A DNA stretch of 64,000 bases, taken from the NCBI RefSeq assembly GCF_032884065.1, contig NC_088881.1, positions 12,489,260 to 12,553,259 on the forward strand. The letters are read 5' to 3'. The translations under genes were made by a program, and so were the position numbers. Numbering within the stretch: position 1 is the stretch's first letter; each line of letters starts with the position of its first letter. This DNA comes from Artemia franciscana. Taxonomy: Eukaryota; Arthropoda; Branchiopoda; Anostraca; Artemiidae. Below, in pieces: positions 22,391 to 35,210 of this stretch. Under the pieces are notes generated by a model that was not told where the DNA came from, made no database searches, and saw only the letters and a program-made list of their open reading frames with translations.

Positions 22391-22660
22391 TTTTTTTTTA
22401 AATGAAAGTAAGGAGCGACATTAAAACTTAAAACGAACAGAAATTACTCCGTATATGAAAGGGGCTTTTCCTTCTCAACGCCCCGCTCTTTACGCTAAAG
22501 TTTTTTACTGTTTTAAAATGTTGAGTTAAGAGAAAGAGTCAAACTTGAGCGTAAAGAGCGGGGCGTTGAGAAGGAAAAGCCCCTTTCATATATGGAGTAA
22601 TTTCTGTTCGTTTTAAGTTTTAATGTCGCTCCTTACTTTCATTTAAAAAAAACTCGTTTT
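22391..22660. mobile_element. Near-perfect X palindrome
   Basis: Arms of about 105 bp (22402-22508 and 22541-22646) are inverted copies with only about two mismatches. They run from AGTAAGGAGCGACATTAAAA to CGCTCTTTACGCTAAAG around a roughly 35-bp centre. The outer ends carry the AGTAAGGAGCGAC terminal motif of the YX family. No coding capacity. Confidence 0.8.
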
Positions 22661-23039
22661 TTTTATTTAATCTCCAACAAAGCTTTGAGGCAACTGTGTA
22701 TTAAAACTCATCTTTCATGCTTATGATTATTATAAGGTCATTTTTGTCCAACTGATTCATCTTAGGTCTATTCATATCTAAAAACAGCTATTTACTGACA
22801 ACGAATTTAAAAAACTTTTCCCACGAAATAAGTTCTTCAAAGAAAAGTAAAGAGCTTCATTAAATCAAAAATGAGCAAAAATAAAGTCAAATAATCTTCC
22901 TAGCCTAAAATTACTACAGATTGAAACAAATAAATAAATGAAACCCAAAACGTACAGAAATCATGGGCAGCACAATAGCTCTGCCTAAGTAAAGAGCGAT
23001 GCGGGCACAATGTATTTTTTTTTAGACCAGGGCACTTAG

Positions 23040-24300
23040 GATCAAAGGAGTTGTCATAGAAACTTCGAAAAGGGCTCATTTGATTGGAAATTGAAAGTGC
23101 TAGTGCACTTTTGAAGGTCATTGAGGGCAACTGCCCCCCTCCTAAGCCCATCATTTCCCCAAACACACTTAATCAAAATTTTGAGATAGCCATTTTGTTC
23201 AAAATAGTTGAAGACCCAGAAATTATATATTTGAGGATGACGACCCCCCAAACCCTCAGGGCAAGGGTTGTAAGTTATACCCTGGGGCATTTAAGGTTTA
23301 TATAGAAAGGGTGTCGTATAAACTTCGGAGTGTGGATACCTTTTTTAGATTCAGAGTGATCGCAGGGTGGATACCGCCCCCCCCTCACACACACCCACAA
23401 ACAGACCTCGTATTTTCCCGAAATGTATCTGATGCCCTTAGCGCAAGGGTTATAAGTTATGCCCTGGGGGCATATAAGGTATATATAGAAAGAGTGATCC
23501 TACAAGCTTTGGAGGGGGATCACTGTATTGGTAATCAGAAGTTCTAGCGCCCATTTTTAAGATTCAGAGTGATCGGAGGGTGGATATTCCCCCCCCCCAC
23601 GCCTCATATTTTTCCTAAATGCATCTGATAGAAATTTTGAGATGGTGATTTGTTGTCGTAGAAACTTCGGAAAGGTCCCATTCGATTGGAAATGGAAAGG
23701 GATAGTGCCCTTTTTAATAGCCAAAAGTTATTTGACTATTAAAACGCCCACCATTTCCCCGAACCCATCCAATAAAAATTTTGACATAGCCATTTGTTCA
23801 ACATAATTGAAAGATCCAGAAATTATGTCTTTGAGTGTGGTATCCCCCCCAACCCTCAAGACAAGAGCTGTAAGCTATACCCTGGGGACATATAAGGGAT
23901 ATATAGAAACAGTGATCGTACAAAGTTCGGAGGGGGCTCATTGGATTCGTAATCAGAAGTTCTAGTGCCCTTTTTAAGACTCAAAGTGATCGGAGGTGGA
24001 TACCCCCTCCCCACACCTCTTACTTTCCCAAAATAAAGCTGATATAAATTTTGAGATGGCCATTTATTGTCGTAGAAACTTCGATATCAGCTCATTCGAT
24101 TGAAAATTGAAAGGGCCAGTGCCCTTTTTAATAGTCGAAAGTGATTGGAGGGCAACTAGCCCCCCTCCCTCGCCTACCATTTCCCCAACCACATCCAATC
24201 AAAATTTTGAGAAAGCCGTTTTGTTCAGTGTAGTTGAGAGGTCTGGAAATTATGTCTTTGACAACATCCATATCTTCTTAAGACCAGAACATAATTCGCA
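23040..24300 (+). repeat. Higher-order tandem repeat of Y-like units
   Basis: Type A units, marked by GTAGAAACTTCGxAAAGG and CATTCGATTGGAAATGGAAA, start at 23053, 23656 and 24072. Type B units, marked by ATATATAGAAAxAGTGATC and AATCAGAAGTTCTAG, start near 23300, 23482 and 23899. The order is A-B-B-A-B-A. Small ORFs here repeat similar peptides (PPPxPTISP..NQNFE) because the DNA repeats. Confidence 0.65.
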
Positions 24301-24560
24301 CTTTACTGGAAAAAAAATGGCTGTGGATTTTCAGCTTAGTATATATATACATACTGATATATATTCCTTAAAGTTATAATAATTTTATTAAAGCTAAAAA
24401 AGTTTAAACATTTTAAACGTATTTTTTATTGAAATCATGCAATAAATAACCGAGTCAAACTCAAAACGAGCAAACATTAACATGAGTAGGGCTGATGACC
24501 CCATGCCTTCTCAAGACCAGAACATAATTTGCACTTTACTGAAGACAAAATATATTGAAA
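24265..24560 (+). repeat. Direct repeat of about 240 bp spacing
   Basis: TCTTxTxAAGACCAGAACAT followed by AATTxGCACTTTACTG occurs at about 24272 and 24508. Related sequence also appears near 25460, 58700 and 59125, so it is a dispersed family. Confidence 0.5.
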
Positions 24561-24589
24561 ATATTTTTACTTGATTAAATTTTTTTACT

Positions 24590-24800
24590 AGATATATGAA
24601 GGGGGAAGCCCCTCTTGCACTCCAACTAAAGCGCGAGTGTCTGGTGCCCTTTTCAAGAGTAACAAGAGATTGGAGGCAAACCCATTCATTTTCCAAACGC
24701 GCCCAGTCAAAATTTTGAGACAACCATTTTGTTCAGCACAGTAGAACGGTTCAGCAACTATGTCTTTAGAGATATTAGGCATGTCGACCCCCCACAATTA
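24590..24800 (+). repeat. Diverged Y-body fragment
   Basis: GTGCCCTTTTCAAGAGTAAC, CAAAATTTTGAGACAACCAT and ACTATGTCTTTAGAG occur in the same order as in the YX body at 21061-21930. Confidence 0.5.
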
Positions 24801-25184
24801 TGCAATTGGTCCATTATGCTTTAAAACTAAATGTTGTTTTAAAAATAAATCAAAAGGCATTGTATTACATGGTTGCCAATCGGACACCTCAGCAACGTAT
24901 CGAGAACAACTGGGGGTATTAAGTTGAAACTTTTGGGGATACTACTTCTGCTCTTTAAAGAGTGTAAGTGAATCCAGGTTGTCAAAAAGCATAGATAACA
25001 TCTTTTGGGAATGATATTAAGTTTTATTTTACAGGTCGACTCCAGAAGGTGTAAAATTAAATTGAAAAATACTGTTTGTGTCAGGATTAAAAATTGATGA
25101 AAAAGTTCCTCCTACATACAAATAGCAACCCATACTATGGATTCTTATAGAAGATTAAAAAGAAAAGAAAAACTAAGTTTATTT

Positions 25185-25330
25185 TAACTGAAAGTAAGGA
25201 GCGACATTAAAACTTAAAACGAACAGAAATTATTCCGTATACGAAAGGGGCTCTCCCCTCCTCAACGCCCCGCTCTTTATGCTGTTTTTTTTATTGCTTT
25301 AAAAGTAGAGTTGTGATAAAGAGTCAAACT
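25185..25330 (+). repeat. Half X palindrome
   Basis: AACTGAAAGTAAGGAGCGAC through CGCCCCGCTCTTTATGCT and GAGTCAAACTGC is the left X arm plus spacer; the right arm is gone. Confidence 0.6.
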
Positions 25331-25642
25331 GCTCTGATTAACAGACAAGTAGCGCCCAAATTATATATATCCAATCTATCTCCCAAGCGTCTCAGCTGTT
25401 TCAACCCCGTATCTGCAGATCCGAATTCTTGAGAGTGTACTGGCTAACAGATAAGTACCAAATATAATTTGCAAGTTACTGAAAATAAAATACATTATAA
25501 ATGTTTTCGCTTTTTTAACTTTAATCAATCAATAAATATTAATGCTTTAAGGAATAAATACCACCGTATGTATGATAAACTGTGAATCCACATTCGTTTG
25601 TTTTGTTTCAGTAAAGTAAAAGTTATATTCCGGTAATATATA

Positions 25643-25947
<305 letters not shown>

Positions 25948-26104
25948 AATCAACAGAATCCAATTTCGAGCTCTGCAGTGCGTTGCTGCAGCCGAGTTCT
26001 AACCAAAGCTGAGATCAATCCTATTGTGCCACTACACGACTCCATCTATTATTTATTTTGATTTTTTTCTCAGTATGGATAAGGTTGGGGCATTAGCCAC
26101 TACA

Positions 26105-26380
26105 AAAATCATATAAAAAAGCTAAGAGCTCATATGGCACTTGTGACGAGGTCAAGAAGAGCCAAGAGCTCATATGGTATAAGCTCTAGCAAAATTCTAA
26201 GAATCAAAAGATTGCTTTAAAAGGAAAATCAGAGGCTTAATGCCGGTCGGAATTTAAAATAAGAGCTCGGAGTCACGAGGTCCTTCTAAATATCAAAATT
26301 CATTAAGATCCGATCGCCCACTCGTAAATTAAAAATACCTTAATTTTTCTAATTTGTCCTCTCTCAGAAGGATTGGTTTC
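26105..26380 (+). repeat. Family Z fragment
   Basis: AGAGCTCATATGGCACTTGT, then AAATAAGAGCTCGGAGTCAC and AAATTAAAAATACC, in the same order as 11178-11660 with an internal deletion. Confidence 0.55.
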
Positions 26381-27039
26381 CGTTGGTACCAATGCTAAGA
26401 GTTGCTAAAAGCTTTCCAAAATTTATTATACGCTGAGCAAGGCATTCAGATTTATCATTAGTCATTTCACTCACTTCCACACCGAACAGAATTGTATTTT
26501 TCGAAAATTCGCAATCAGGAAATAGCTTTAAATTGGTACCAATGCAAAGAGCGTAAGTACATATAGCGTAACTACAGCTGGCAACAAAACCCTAAGAATT
26601 TATTTGTATTTCAAAGTTTTTAAAACCTCTTGAAGTGTCCCCTTCCCCTAAAATCTTCAAGTTTTTATATTTTACCCATAACTTCCCCTTAAAACAATTT
26701 CGGTTTCAATAATAATAACCCTACATCCAAAATAAACACCCTGACTCAGAACTCTGATTAAAAAAAGTGAAGGTCTAGAATAGTGGCGCTTTAAAGGGAG
26801 GCTAGAACAGAAAGAGACTAATTCAAATAGAGAATAGACTAATTCTCTAAAAGAGAGACAAAAAGAGATTGCTAATTCTGTGTCCATTTTAAAGGCGAGT
26901 GAGACTTGGGATGAATTGCCAAAAACGCGGACAACAATGAAAATGAACATAAAGTCAGAAATCTAAGAATGTCCCTCTCTGTTCTAGCATGCATTCTTCT
27001 GGATAGTCGCTAGGTACTTGTGTCTTGGCGAGTACAGAC

Positions 27040-27280
27040 TCGAGAAGTGAAGGTATTTTATTCATAATGAAATATGCAAAAAAAACGATGAAAATACAAT
27101 ACTTTAGTAACAAAATCATGGAAACTACAACAAAGAATTATGGTAGGGAGGCCACACAAAACGCTTTATATCAAATACCTAACATAACCTAACCAAAATA
27201 CTATCTCTATATATTAAAAGATATACCTAAATAGCAGATTTCAACTGAGCCTAAGCTAATTTTCTTCGAATACTGACAGG
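27040..27280. repeat. Family T fragment
   Basis: AATACTTTAGTAACAAAATC, AAAGAATTATGGTAGGGAGG and AAAACGCTTTATATCAAAT match the foldback arm at 17930-18115. Confidence 0.5.
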
Positions 27281-27739
27281 TATAAACCAGTTATTGTCTG
27301 ATTTGCAGATCCAAATTCTCGAGTGCGTACTGGCTAAGACACAAGGACCAGCCGTATCTGTAGAACTTAACGGAAAAAAAGTGCATCCATTCACAGTCAT
27401 GACATGGCCCTAGTACCCTCTCCCATCCAATTAAAACTACAGGATCTTTAATCTGTGGGGCTCAAAATACCAACACGCATGAGTTATCTAGCAAATATAA
27501 GATAAAAAGCAAGCTAAACAATCCGGCTAAAAACATTAATCGTCCTAAACTTCAGGAGAAATTGGGGCTCTCTGAAATCTTCTTTTAGCTGCACTACTGG
27601 GTTAATAAGAGGTGATCTAACAATAGACCATCTTTTTAAAGTCAGAACTTCCCCCCTCTCATCCTCCATAAAAAGACCTCTAACTCAGTATTAGGCTATT
27701 CCCATTGAAAATTACGATTTTTAGAACCTAGTAGCTTGG

Positions 27740-27890
27740 AGCATGGCCGTATCCAGGGGGTACTAGTGGGTTTGACCCCCCCCCCCCCCAATTTTGTCTG
27801 ACTCGTAAAACAGAACAAAACACAAATAAACTTTCATGCGTTTTTTTAATTCCCCCCCCCCCGAAAAAAAAAATCCTGGATATGCCCTTG
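27740..27890. repeat. Family V repeat with inverted ends
   Basis: GGCCGTATCCAGGG at the left and CCTGGATATGCCC at the right are inverted relative to each other. C-rich and A-rich runs lie between. Confidence 0.5.
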
Positions 27891-27943
27891 GATCGGAGGT
27901 TATTTTAATGATGGTACCAACAACAAAGAAAAAAAAAACTTAC

Positions 27944-28023
27944 CCTTCCTTGTATTCTACTGCCTTGGCTTTCCAATATTTCAATTCCTCGTCAACCGAA
28001 GAAAAGGTTAAATTGTTTTCCAT
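27944..28023 (-). CDS. nudE: nudE/NDEL1 homologue, coding exon 1
   Basis: An 80-bp first coding exon of 26 codons plus two bases. The ATG at 28023 has A at -3 and G at +4, a good Kozak context. The peptide MENNLTFSSVDEEL continues KYWKAKAVEYKE, matching the start of NDE1/NDEL1, which has an acidic or polar lead, FSS, EE, YWK and YK before the LIS1/dynein-binding coiled coil. The exon ends GG|GTAAGT at 27944/27943, a strong donor. Its two leftover bases join the single first base of exon 2 to make a Gly codon, and the combined peptide aligns colinearly with the family. The untranslated upstream region (28024-28250) shows no clear TATA box; an inverted CCAAT (ATTGG on minus) lies near 28180. 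The gene would run toward lower coordinates. Confidence 0.82.
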
Positions 28024-28344
28024 TTTTTTTCCAATTTCCAACAAAATATACTAATCCCTTTTAATAACTTTCACAACATCCTTACGCTTACATTGACACC
28101 GACAAAATAGCGTAAATTTCGTTCAAGCGAGTAAGATTCTACGCTCCACTACACTTCCTCAACCAGATAATTCAACCAATCCAAAACACTTGACACGGTG
28201 AAATTGGTTTTGAGTAGATTCAACTGCTACAAAACAAAGAAGAAACATTAACATTCGAAATGGGAAAACCAAAACAAGCGTATCGTATTTTCACCTTCTT
28301 TTCAAAGAGAATACACTAAAAACTATCTATTTTATAATTAAATT

Positions 28345-28860
28345 GTTTGTAACAAACTGTAAATAGCGACCCATACCAACAGTAATGCAAACTCACAAAA
28401 ATGGAATTGTCATACCAATTCGTGCCAACAAAAGATTCTAATTTTCATACTGAATTCAAATAAAAGAAACTTTCAAGTTTAAAGTTACTTTTATGAGTTA
28501 TTAGAGTTCTTCTAAAGTTATTCAAGTTATTTATAGTTACTTATAAAGTTATTAGAATAAGATAATTTGTATAATTTGAAAAAAAAAGCCTAAAACACGC
28601 TGATTTTCATCTTGATGAAAGTTATAGCGACAAATTCAGCATACCTGAGGACCCTAAATCAGAGTTAAACCCTCTTTCTACAAGAATGCAAAATAATGTT
28701 CTTTTCTTGTGGATAATCTTTGACACGTACTTATTTAATCTAATTCCCCAGGGATGATCGTTTTTAAACGCTTTTTTTATTTTTAATAACAAAAGATCAT
28801 GCCACAGCAAAGTTTCGATTCCTGCTTTTCTGTGTTGTAAAATAGCAATTTTTTATTTGA
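28345..28860 (+). repeat. Diverged Y-body copy
   Basis: TTGTTTGTAACAAACTGTAA then ATAGCGACCC is a worn form of the YX terminus; further on TTCAGCATACCTGAGGACCC and CCCCAGGGATGATCG follow in Y order. Confidence 0.55.
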
Positions 28861-29260
28861 CTATTTAAATAGCATTCAAGTTTTAGGGGTTTCGTCCCTA
28901 AGCGCATTCGTCCCTAAGCATACATGCAGTCCAAAAAATGACCGTTATTAAAGACCTCCATCGAGTAAAACTTACAGTTAAGCAGCCTTTTTTAATTATA
29001 CACCAGCTATTAGGGCAGGGATAATGCCCACAGCAGGGATAATATTTGTAGGGTATGGATTTTACCTACTCGACACACACACAAATTCCGTACAAATTAT
29101 ACATTTTTGAGTAATAATACGAGAAATGCCAATTTCATCCCAATTTCATTTTTCGAAATTAAAATTTTAATGTCTATCATGTTTTAGTCCAGTAATGCTA
29201 TGAAAAATAAGTAAGAAGAGCTATAACGTCTACATACAATTAAATAAAAAACTAGTTTTT
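28861..29260. other. No recognisable feature
   Basis: AT-rich, short ORFs only. Confidence 0.4.
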
Positions 29261-29270
29261 TTTAACTGAA

Positions 29271-30172
29271 AGTAAGGAGCGACATTAAAACTTAAAACGA
29301 ACAGAAATTACACCGTATATGAAATGGTTTTTAATTGTTTTAAAAAGTAGAACTGTGGCAAAGAGTCAAACTTTAGCGTAAAGAGCGAGGGATTGCGGAG
29401 GGGATAATTCCTTCAAGGAAAGATCCTCCCACATAGCCCCCCTCCCCTTAAACCCACCCCCAAACCAAAAAATATCCCTGAAAACGTCTGTACACTTCCC
29501 AATAACCATTACTGTATGTAAACACTAGTCAGAGTTTGTAACTTGCAGCCCCTCCCCCAGGAACTGTGGGGGAGTAAGGCATCCCCAAAGACATAGTTAT
29601 TATGGTTTTCGACTATGCGGAACAAAATGGCTATCTCAAAATTTTGATCCGTTGACTTCGGGAAAAAAAATGAGCGTGGAAGGGGGCCTAGGTGCCCTCC
29701 AATTTTTTTGGTCGCTTAAAAAGGGCACTAGAACTTTTCATTCCCGTTAGAATGAGCCCTCTTGCAACATTCTGGGACCACTTGGTCGATACGATGACCT
29801 CTGGAAAAAAAAAACAAATAAACACGCACCCGTGATCTGCCTTCTGGCAAAAAATACGAAATTCCACATTTTTTTAGATAGGAGCTTGAAATTTTTGCTA
29901 TAGGGTTCTCTGATACGCTGAATGCGATGGTGTGATTTTCGTTAAGATTCTATGACTTTTAGGGGGTGTTTCCCTCTATTTTTCAAAATAAAATTTTCTC
30001 AGGCTCGTAACTTTTGATGACAAAGACTAAACTTGATAAAACTTATATATTTAAAATCAGCATGAAAATCCGATTCTTTTAATGTATCTTTTAACATCAA
30101 AATTCCGTTTTTTAGAGTTTCGTTTATTATTGAGCTGGGTCGCTCCTTACTACAGTTCGTTACCACGAACTG
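29271..30172 (-). mobile_element. Full-length YX inverted-repeat element
   Basis: Terminal inverted repeats AGTAAGGAGCGAC (29271-29283) and its complement (30139-30151). The hairpin CAGTTCGT-TACC-ACGAACTG sits just outside at 30153-30172. The X portion (29284-29400) precedes the Y body read in reverse. About 0.9 kb, no transposase. The terminal structure resembles a non-autonomous DNA transposon; superfamily and target duplication are unresolved. Confidence 0.7.
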
Positions 30173-30491
30173 TTTGAAAAGGAAATGTACGAGCAGAAAT
30201 AATTTCTAATTTTTCTTGATGTCAATTCTTTCTGGGTAAACTAATTTTACCAATTTTTAGAATGTATTACCGGATATAACGGTTTCAGAAAATTTCCTAT
30301 TTTTAAATAGCTACCAATTTTGATACCCAGGATACTTAGGTCGAGTAATTCTATGGAAAGAAAGAAAAGGGGCTGTGAACTGCTCTGTATGCAAAAATGA
30401 AACGTTCACTCATGTAACTTCTTTTGTGGACAAGCTAGAATTTGTTTTTCTAACATGGATAGACATATCTAAATCCTCTAAGAACCGGTAG

Positions 30492-30860
30492 TTGCAACAA
30501 TCATCTCAAGTATACAGTACTTTAGATTTCCAGGAAGTAGAAAAGGCCATATCAAGTTCTAAATCTCGATTTTTTCTGCTTTTTTTAGATATTTGTTATG
30601 ATGCTTCTTATATGCTTCCTCTGCGAAGAACGCTTTCACGGGTGGCAATAAACATAGTTAGTCGAGCACATAGCATAAATATTAGACACAAGCAACGATT
30701 CCTATACTCTCCATTAAAGATTTTTCAGACACACCAACCGCGCACCTTTCTTCTTGACTTAGGGTTCTTTAACATTTATGCTGTGACAGCAATTGAAGCT
30801 ATCGCTCTGACACAAAGGGAAACTTCCATTTACGCGCGCTGTGACCTGTTCCATTTCTGA
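30492..30860 (+). CDS. 122-codon ORF of unknown nature
   Basis: The longest open frame that is not simple repeat between the nudE start and 34 kb. It opens at TTG, so it has no ATG at its 5' limit; internal ATGs occur. The peptide contains hydrophobic stretches (FFLLFLDICYDASYML, RTFLLDLGFFNIYAVTAIEA). I do not recognise a family. A weak resemblance of the GFFNI segment to chemoreceptor C-termini is not enough for a call. It could be part of an exon, a decayed transposon, or chance. Confidence 0.2.
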   Translation: MQQSSQVYSTLDFQEVEKAISSSKSRFFLLFLDICYDASYMLPLRRTLSRVAINIVSRAHSINIRHKQRFLYSPLKIFQTHQPRTFLLDLGFFNIYAVTAIEAIALTQRETSIYARCDLFHF

Positions 30861-31469
30861 ACCAAATTCTCACTATTGTTTAATATATACGCAGTGATCG
30901 AGATACGCAAATAACCAAAATTGTAGTTTTGTCGGTTGAGATTCGGGCATTCTTTCACTGTAATTTTTCACAGTTTCATGTACATACAACTTATTTTTGA
31001 AGTTATATGTTCCCACGGCAAAGATTATACAGAGCATATACGTAATTCTTCCGTATTAAATAGTTGGAAGTCTTGCTCCTCAACTGTGGAACCAAGGACG
31101 TCAGTTGTTACAATAATTCACAGAGGCTTGGCACCGGACTTTCAATTATAATCGCAATAAATATTAATACCTATTTTTATAAGCAACAAGTAATAATACA
31201 TACACCTCCTCCCAATTGACTTGATTTATAAATTCTACAGAAAAATGCAGAATACAAAATACTACTTAGATTGTAAACCCAACGAGTCCGTCACTTGGTG
31301 CCTCTATGATGACTCACATGAACGTCATTTCAATAATTAAGCACAATGCTGCTTAATTGAGTATCAAGATTTGTCTCGTGTTTAAATATATTGTTGCCAT
31401 CACGCCTGATGGTTGTATATAACCATTTCATTCTACTAAAGTAATAACAAAAACCGTACGTTAAGCTGT

Positions 31470-31565
31470 TTTCAAAGGGAGGATCAGCCAGGTAATTGTT
31501 TGATCATACTTTGATCCTCCTGGTCTACTTTACCTTGCTGATCCTCCCTCAGAGAACGGCTTAGC
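31470..31565. repeat. Short imperfect palindrome
   Basis: AAAGGGAGGATCAGCCAGG at the left is mirrored by CCTTGCTGATCCTCCCT at the right across about 40 bp, and the outer AAGCTGTTTTC / GAACGGCTTA also partly pair. Confidence 0.55.
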
Positions 31566-31635
31566 AAGCACTTTTCAATTTATCCCTGAATCTGAAAATG
31601 TCACTACTGACTCTTAGGCATGACAGCAACGATTT

Positions 31636-31765
31636 GTGCTTTCCCTGGTATTATTGCTGGGTAGCCGCAGTGTGTACTACAGGTAGCCGCAGAGAGTACT
31701 GGGTATACACGGTTTCCCTGGTATTATTGCTGGGCAGCCGCAGAGCATATCAAGGAAATACACGG
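31636..31765 (+). repeat. 75-bp period tandem duplication
   Basis: TTTCCCTGGTATTATTGCTG with GGxAGCCGCAG occurs at about 31638 and 31713, with a third AGCCGCAGAG between them. Confidence 0.6.
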
Positions 31766-32639
31766 TTTGCTACTATTTTCTCAATGACACTATTCTAAAT
31801 GCGATTGTTGTTTTAAATCAGTTTGGGCTTATCACTGAAATTAAGTTTACATGTGAAAGATTGGCCCAAGATTCCCCCTTGCATAGATACGTTCTATACG
31901 AGTTGGTTCTACTTGGCAACCATGCACTTGGTAAGTTCTGTATCGAAAAACCAACAGAAAAAACGACTATTTTAATGAAAATTCATAAATTTGAAGTCAA
32001 CACAAGAAAACTTTCTGCTAGACCTACGGCATTGTTTATTTTTCTTTGATTTGGTCAAGAAATAAAAAGTACCAAAGAGAAATGTTCTCTTCTTAACAAA
32101 AACCATTCAGAAACATTCAAACTCAATATACAGAACAACCATGCAAAAGAATCAAGATATCTTTGACAAGGCGAATCTTTAAAGAAATTGCAAAAATTAA
32201 TTTTAAAAAAACCTTTTTCTAATACAGAAAAATAATAGTTTGGCACCCAAGGCATGAAAACTTGCATACTTAAGCAAAGTGTAGGTATGTGTGCAAAAAA
32301 ATATATTCAATACCATTACAATTATTCCTATGAGGATCTTGAATAAATTCTTGTTTTTTTCTCACGAAATAGAATATAAAATAGATGAGAGGACCCACTA
32401 CCCGTTCTTCTGGATAATTCATACTACTTTAAAAAAGTTTTGAAACAGTTGACTCATCTACTTGTAATGTTCTACTAATGTCTTATATGTGTCCAGATCA
32501 AGCAATTCCTCCTATTCTTTGTCTTCCTGGTTATTTGGCGGTTCAAAGTCACTATGTTTGGAGCCTTGAAGCCAGTCTCTGCATGTCACACTCGACAGAG
32601 CATTACCACTGTTAAGTCTCACTGAAAATTCCAAATGCT

Positions 32640-33180
32640 TCAGTAGCAACTTCTTTTGATTAAAATATTGGGTAAAATTCTAGTTTAGCTACTTTTGTTA
32701 TCTTCAAAAGGGGTTATTTTAGGAAAATAAAACTTGCAGTAATGAATCCAGGACCAAAAACATACTCTGGGAAGGTACTGGCAAGCTTCTATGGGATTTC
32801 TAAGTCTTAGAAACGTGAACGCTTGACAGGTCTATACCTATTGAACTTTTGACAAAACAATATTTTACCTTAGTTTTAAGTTGTCGGTTTCTTTTTCTCT
32901 GGTTTTAGTTCTTAAAACACAATTCCTGTTATCTCAGTAGAATTATAAGGCATAGTCTACCAATGGTTTTTTTTCTAAATTTAGGAAATGTCCTTGCAGA
33001 TTTTTGAAACCTCACAGATTGGGACTGAGCAAAGTTGTGAAGCTGAAAACAGTTTTCTTGTACTTAATTTAAGCAGAAGATCTATTTAGCAAGGTTTCAC
33101 TTTTATGACACAAATTTTTTTAAAGGTCATCGAAGGTCAGAGCCCTCTAGAGGGAGAAGGAGTGAAAGTGGGTAGCTGTT
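32640..33180. repeat. Dispersed repeat family W, copy 1
   Basis: GGTAAAATTCTAGTTxAxCTAC, AAATAAAACTTGCAG and GGGAAGGTACTGGCAAGC recur in the same order at 38095-38220. The segment AAGCAGAAGATCTATTTAGC (33075) recurs inverted at about 38300. Confidence 0.5.
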
Positions 33181-34239
33181 TTTGTTTAACAAATATCACA
33201 GTTTTGTGAAGGCCTGGTTTCAAAAAATGTGTAGACTAGTCAATACAATGTATACTAATCAAATGTATGCTAATTTTATTTGAATATTTCCAGTCAACAA
33301 AATAAACTATTATTATTTTTTTTATTAACTATAATAAAATATCAATTATTTTTTTAACTATTATTTAAACTATTGATTTTCTATTCAATTGAATTGTTTG
33401 TGGATTCGACAATTTATATTAATAAATAGCATTGATATCAGTGGGCCATATGAAGCTGAAACAAAAATCATAGGCAGTGCAAAAGTGCTGTCTAAGTAAA
33501 GATACAGGATAAGTCAAAATATTACCACAGATTGTATAAAATTATATTGTGACATACTGCCAATATTGTCATAATTGTCAAATATGTGCAATATTGTCAT
33601 TATTGCCAATATTGCATATATTGTCATATCTGAAAGTATTCAAAGAACAAAAAGTTAGAATTATTAGCTTATCTGTTGGACAATGTTTGACAAAGAATAT
33701 CAAGAAAATCTGAACAATTCTTGGGATCATTGTGGTAGAAACCTTAAATTAGTCAAAATTGCTAGTGATGCCAATTGGAAGGGAAAATTGAGTCAAAGAG
33801 ATTGAAAATTACCTTCCCCTCTGTATTTTTGTAAAAAGAAAAACAAATTTTATAAAAATTACACAAAAGTTTTCCCCTAGAACTGCATGATAAAACTGAT
33901 AACAATAGAAAAAGAGAATGGATTGGTACCACTTATATGTGCACATAAATGACGACTCCTTGACAATTCTCTATGATGGATGCAGTAAATGGATATGCAT
34001 CAACGGTATGGTTGTGCCTGACCACAAAAATGTGTTGCTCAAAAAAATATTTTGACATGATGACGTGTGCATAAAGTGTCTGATTTGTAAACATTCTCCT
34101 ATGACTCCAAGCAGTTCTAACAACAATTCAAGCGTTGAGAGTATTATTAAAGCTACAAAAACAGTATGAAGAGAGATATCATTGATAAAATCCCATCCCA
34201 GGGCATTATCCAAGATATCATGCAGTCGTGAGTAAATAA

Positions 34240-35210
34240 CTTTGAAACTACACTCAAAGATGAGATTTTGAAATCAATTAATGATATTAGAACACAGATG
34301 TCAGCTCTTGAACATCACGTCACCAAAAAATGCTTAATTTCTGACATGCGTGCTGAAATTCAAACTGTTGTGCAACAAGAGACTACCACATCAAAAAATG
34401 ATTTTGCCCAACATCTTGATAGTGAGGTTCAGCACCTCTTGGCTGAAGAGCAGGATAAGCCATATAGAGTGCTGAACATAGTAGTATGGTATCCCATCAC
34501 AAACAGACAAACAACTCTACATCCAGTCATAGCTCAGCCAAAATTACAAACTGCAAGGCATTCAAATTACTAATGTGAGAAAACTGTCCATCCCTGCAAA
34601 CTCACAGTCTGTAAGTACATGCCCATCACCTATCCTCTTGCCTATCCCCAGTGTAGATCATTAAAAGGAAGTCATTAACCATTCTCACAAACTCCATGAA
34701 GATATTCAGTTTTGCAGTGACACATCAAAGGCCAAGCATGATAAACATAAGGTTCTCATATATATGCAAAAAAGGCAAACAAACTCTGTTGAAAAGATTT
34801 CATCATTTTCAAAGACCAAAATGTGACAAAAAAAACATTGCTGCTCATCATGGTTGGAAAATTCCAAAGCCAGCCCTCAGCCCAGCCTCAGTGGAGATAT
34901 AACAGTTTGTCCTACACCTCATGTAAACAGTCCTAATTTATTACAGTTATCCTCTTCACTTTGTAGAACTTCAAGTGTTAATCCTAGTGTATCAACTGGA
35001 AATGAACTTAATAAGCTTTTCTTTTTATGTGATAGTTCAAGTAACTCAAGCTTCCTCAGTGCTGTCTTTAAATTAACCTCTATCCCACCTTTGTCAAATG
35101 TGGTCACAGCTACAGGATCTCTGCTGCTGGACAAAAGGTCACAAAAGTTTCAAATAAAATACCTTGAGTGTCATCTCTATTGGTGTTGATTCTCTTACAA
35201 ACAAGCTTCT
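34240..35210 (+). pseudogene. Jockey/CR1-type LINE ORF1 remnant
   Basis: A coiled-coil-like stretch (KSINDIRTQMSALEHHV) is followed by AEEQDKPYRVLNIVV, the usual entry into the RNA-binding domain of such ORF1 proteins. In other frames come VTNVRKL-type sequence, then HKLHEDIQFCSDTSKAKH. Frameshifts and stops break the frame repeatedly. Part of an ORF2 follows immediately, as expected for LINE order. Confidence 0.6.

Noticed and set aside
26672-26950. 92-codon minus-strand ORF with hydrophobic start
   Set aside because: Composition reflects an AT-rich intron region; no motif, and it overlaps no splice-consistent boundaries.
31861-32049. ORF with YVLYELVLLGNHALG followed by GTAAGT, considered as a host exon
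   Set aside because: The donor-like site is real, but no acceptor, no neighbouring exon and no family match could be established.
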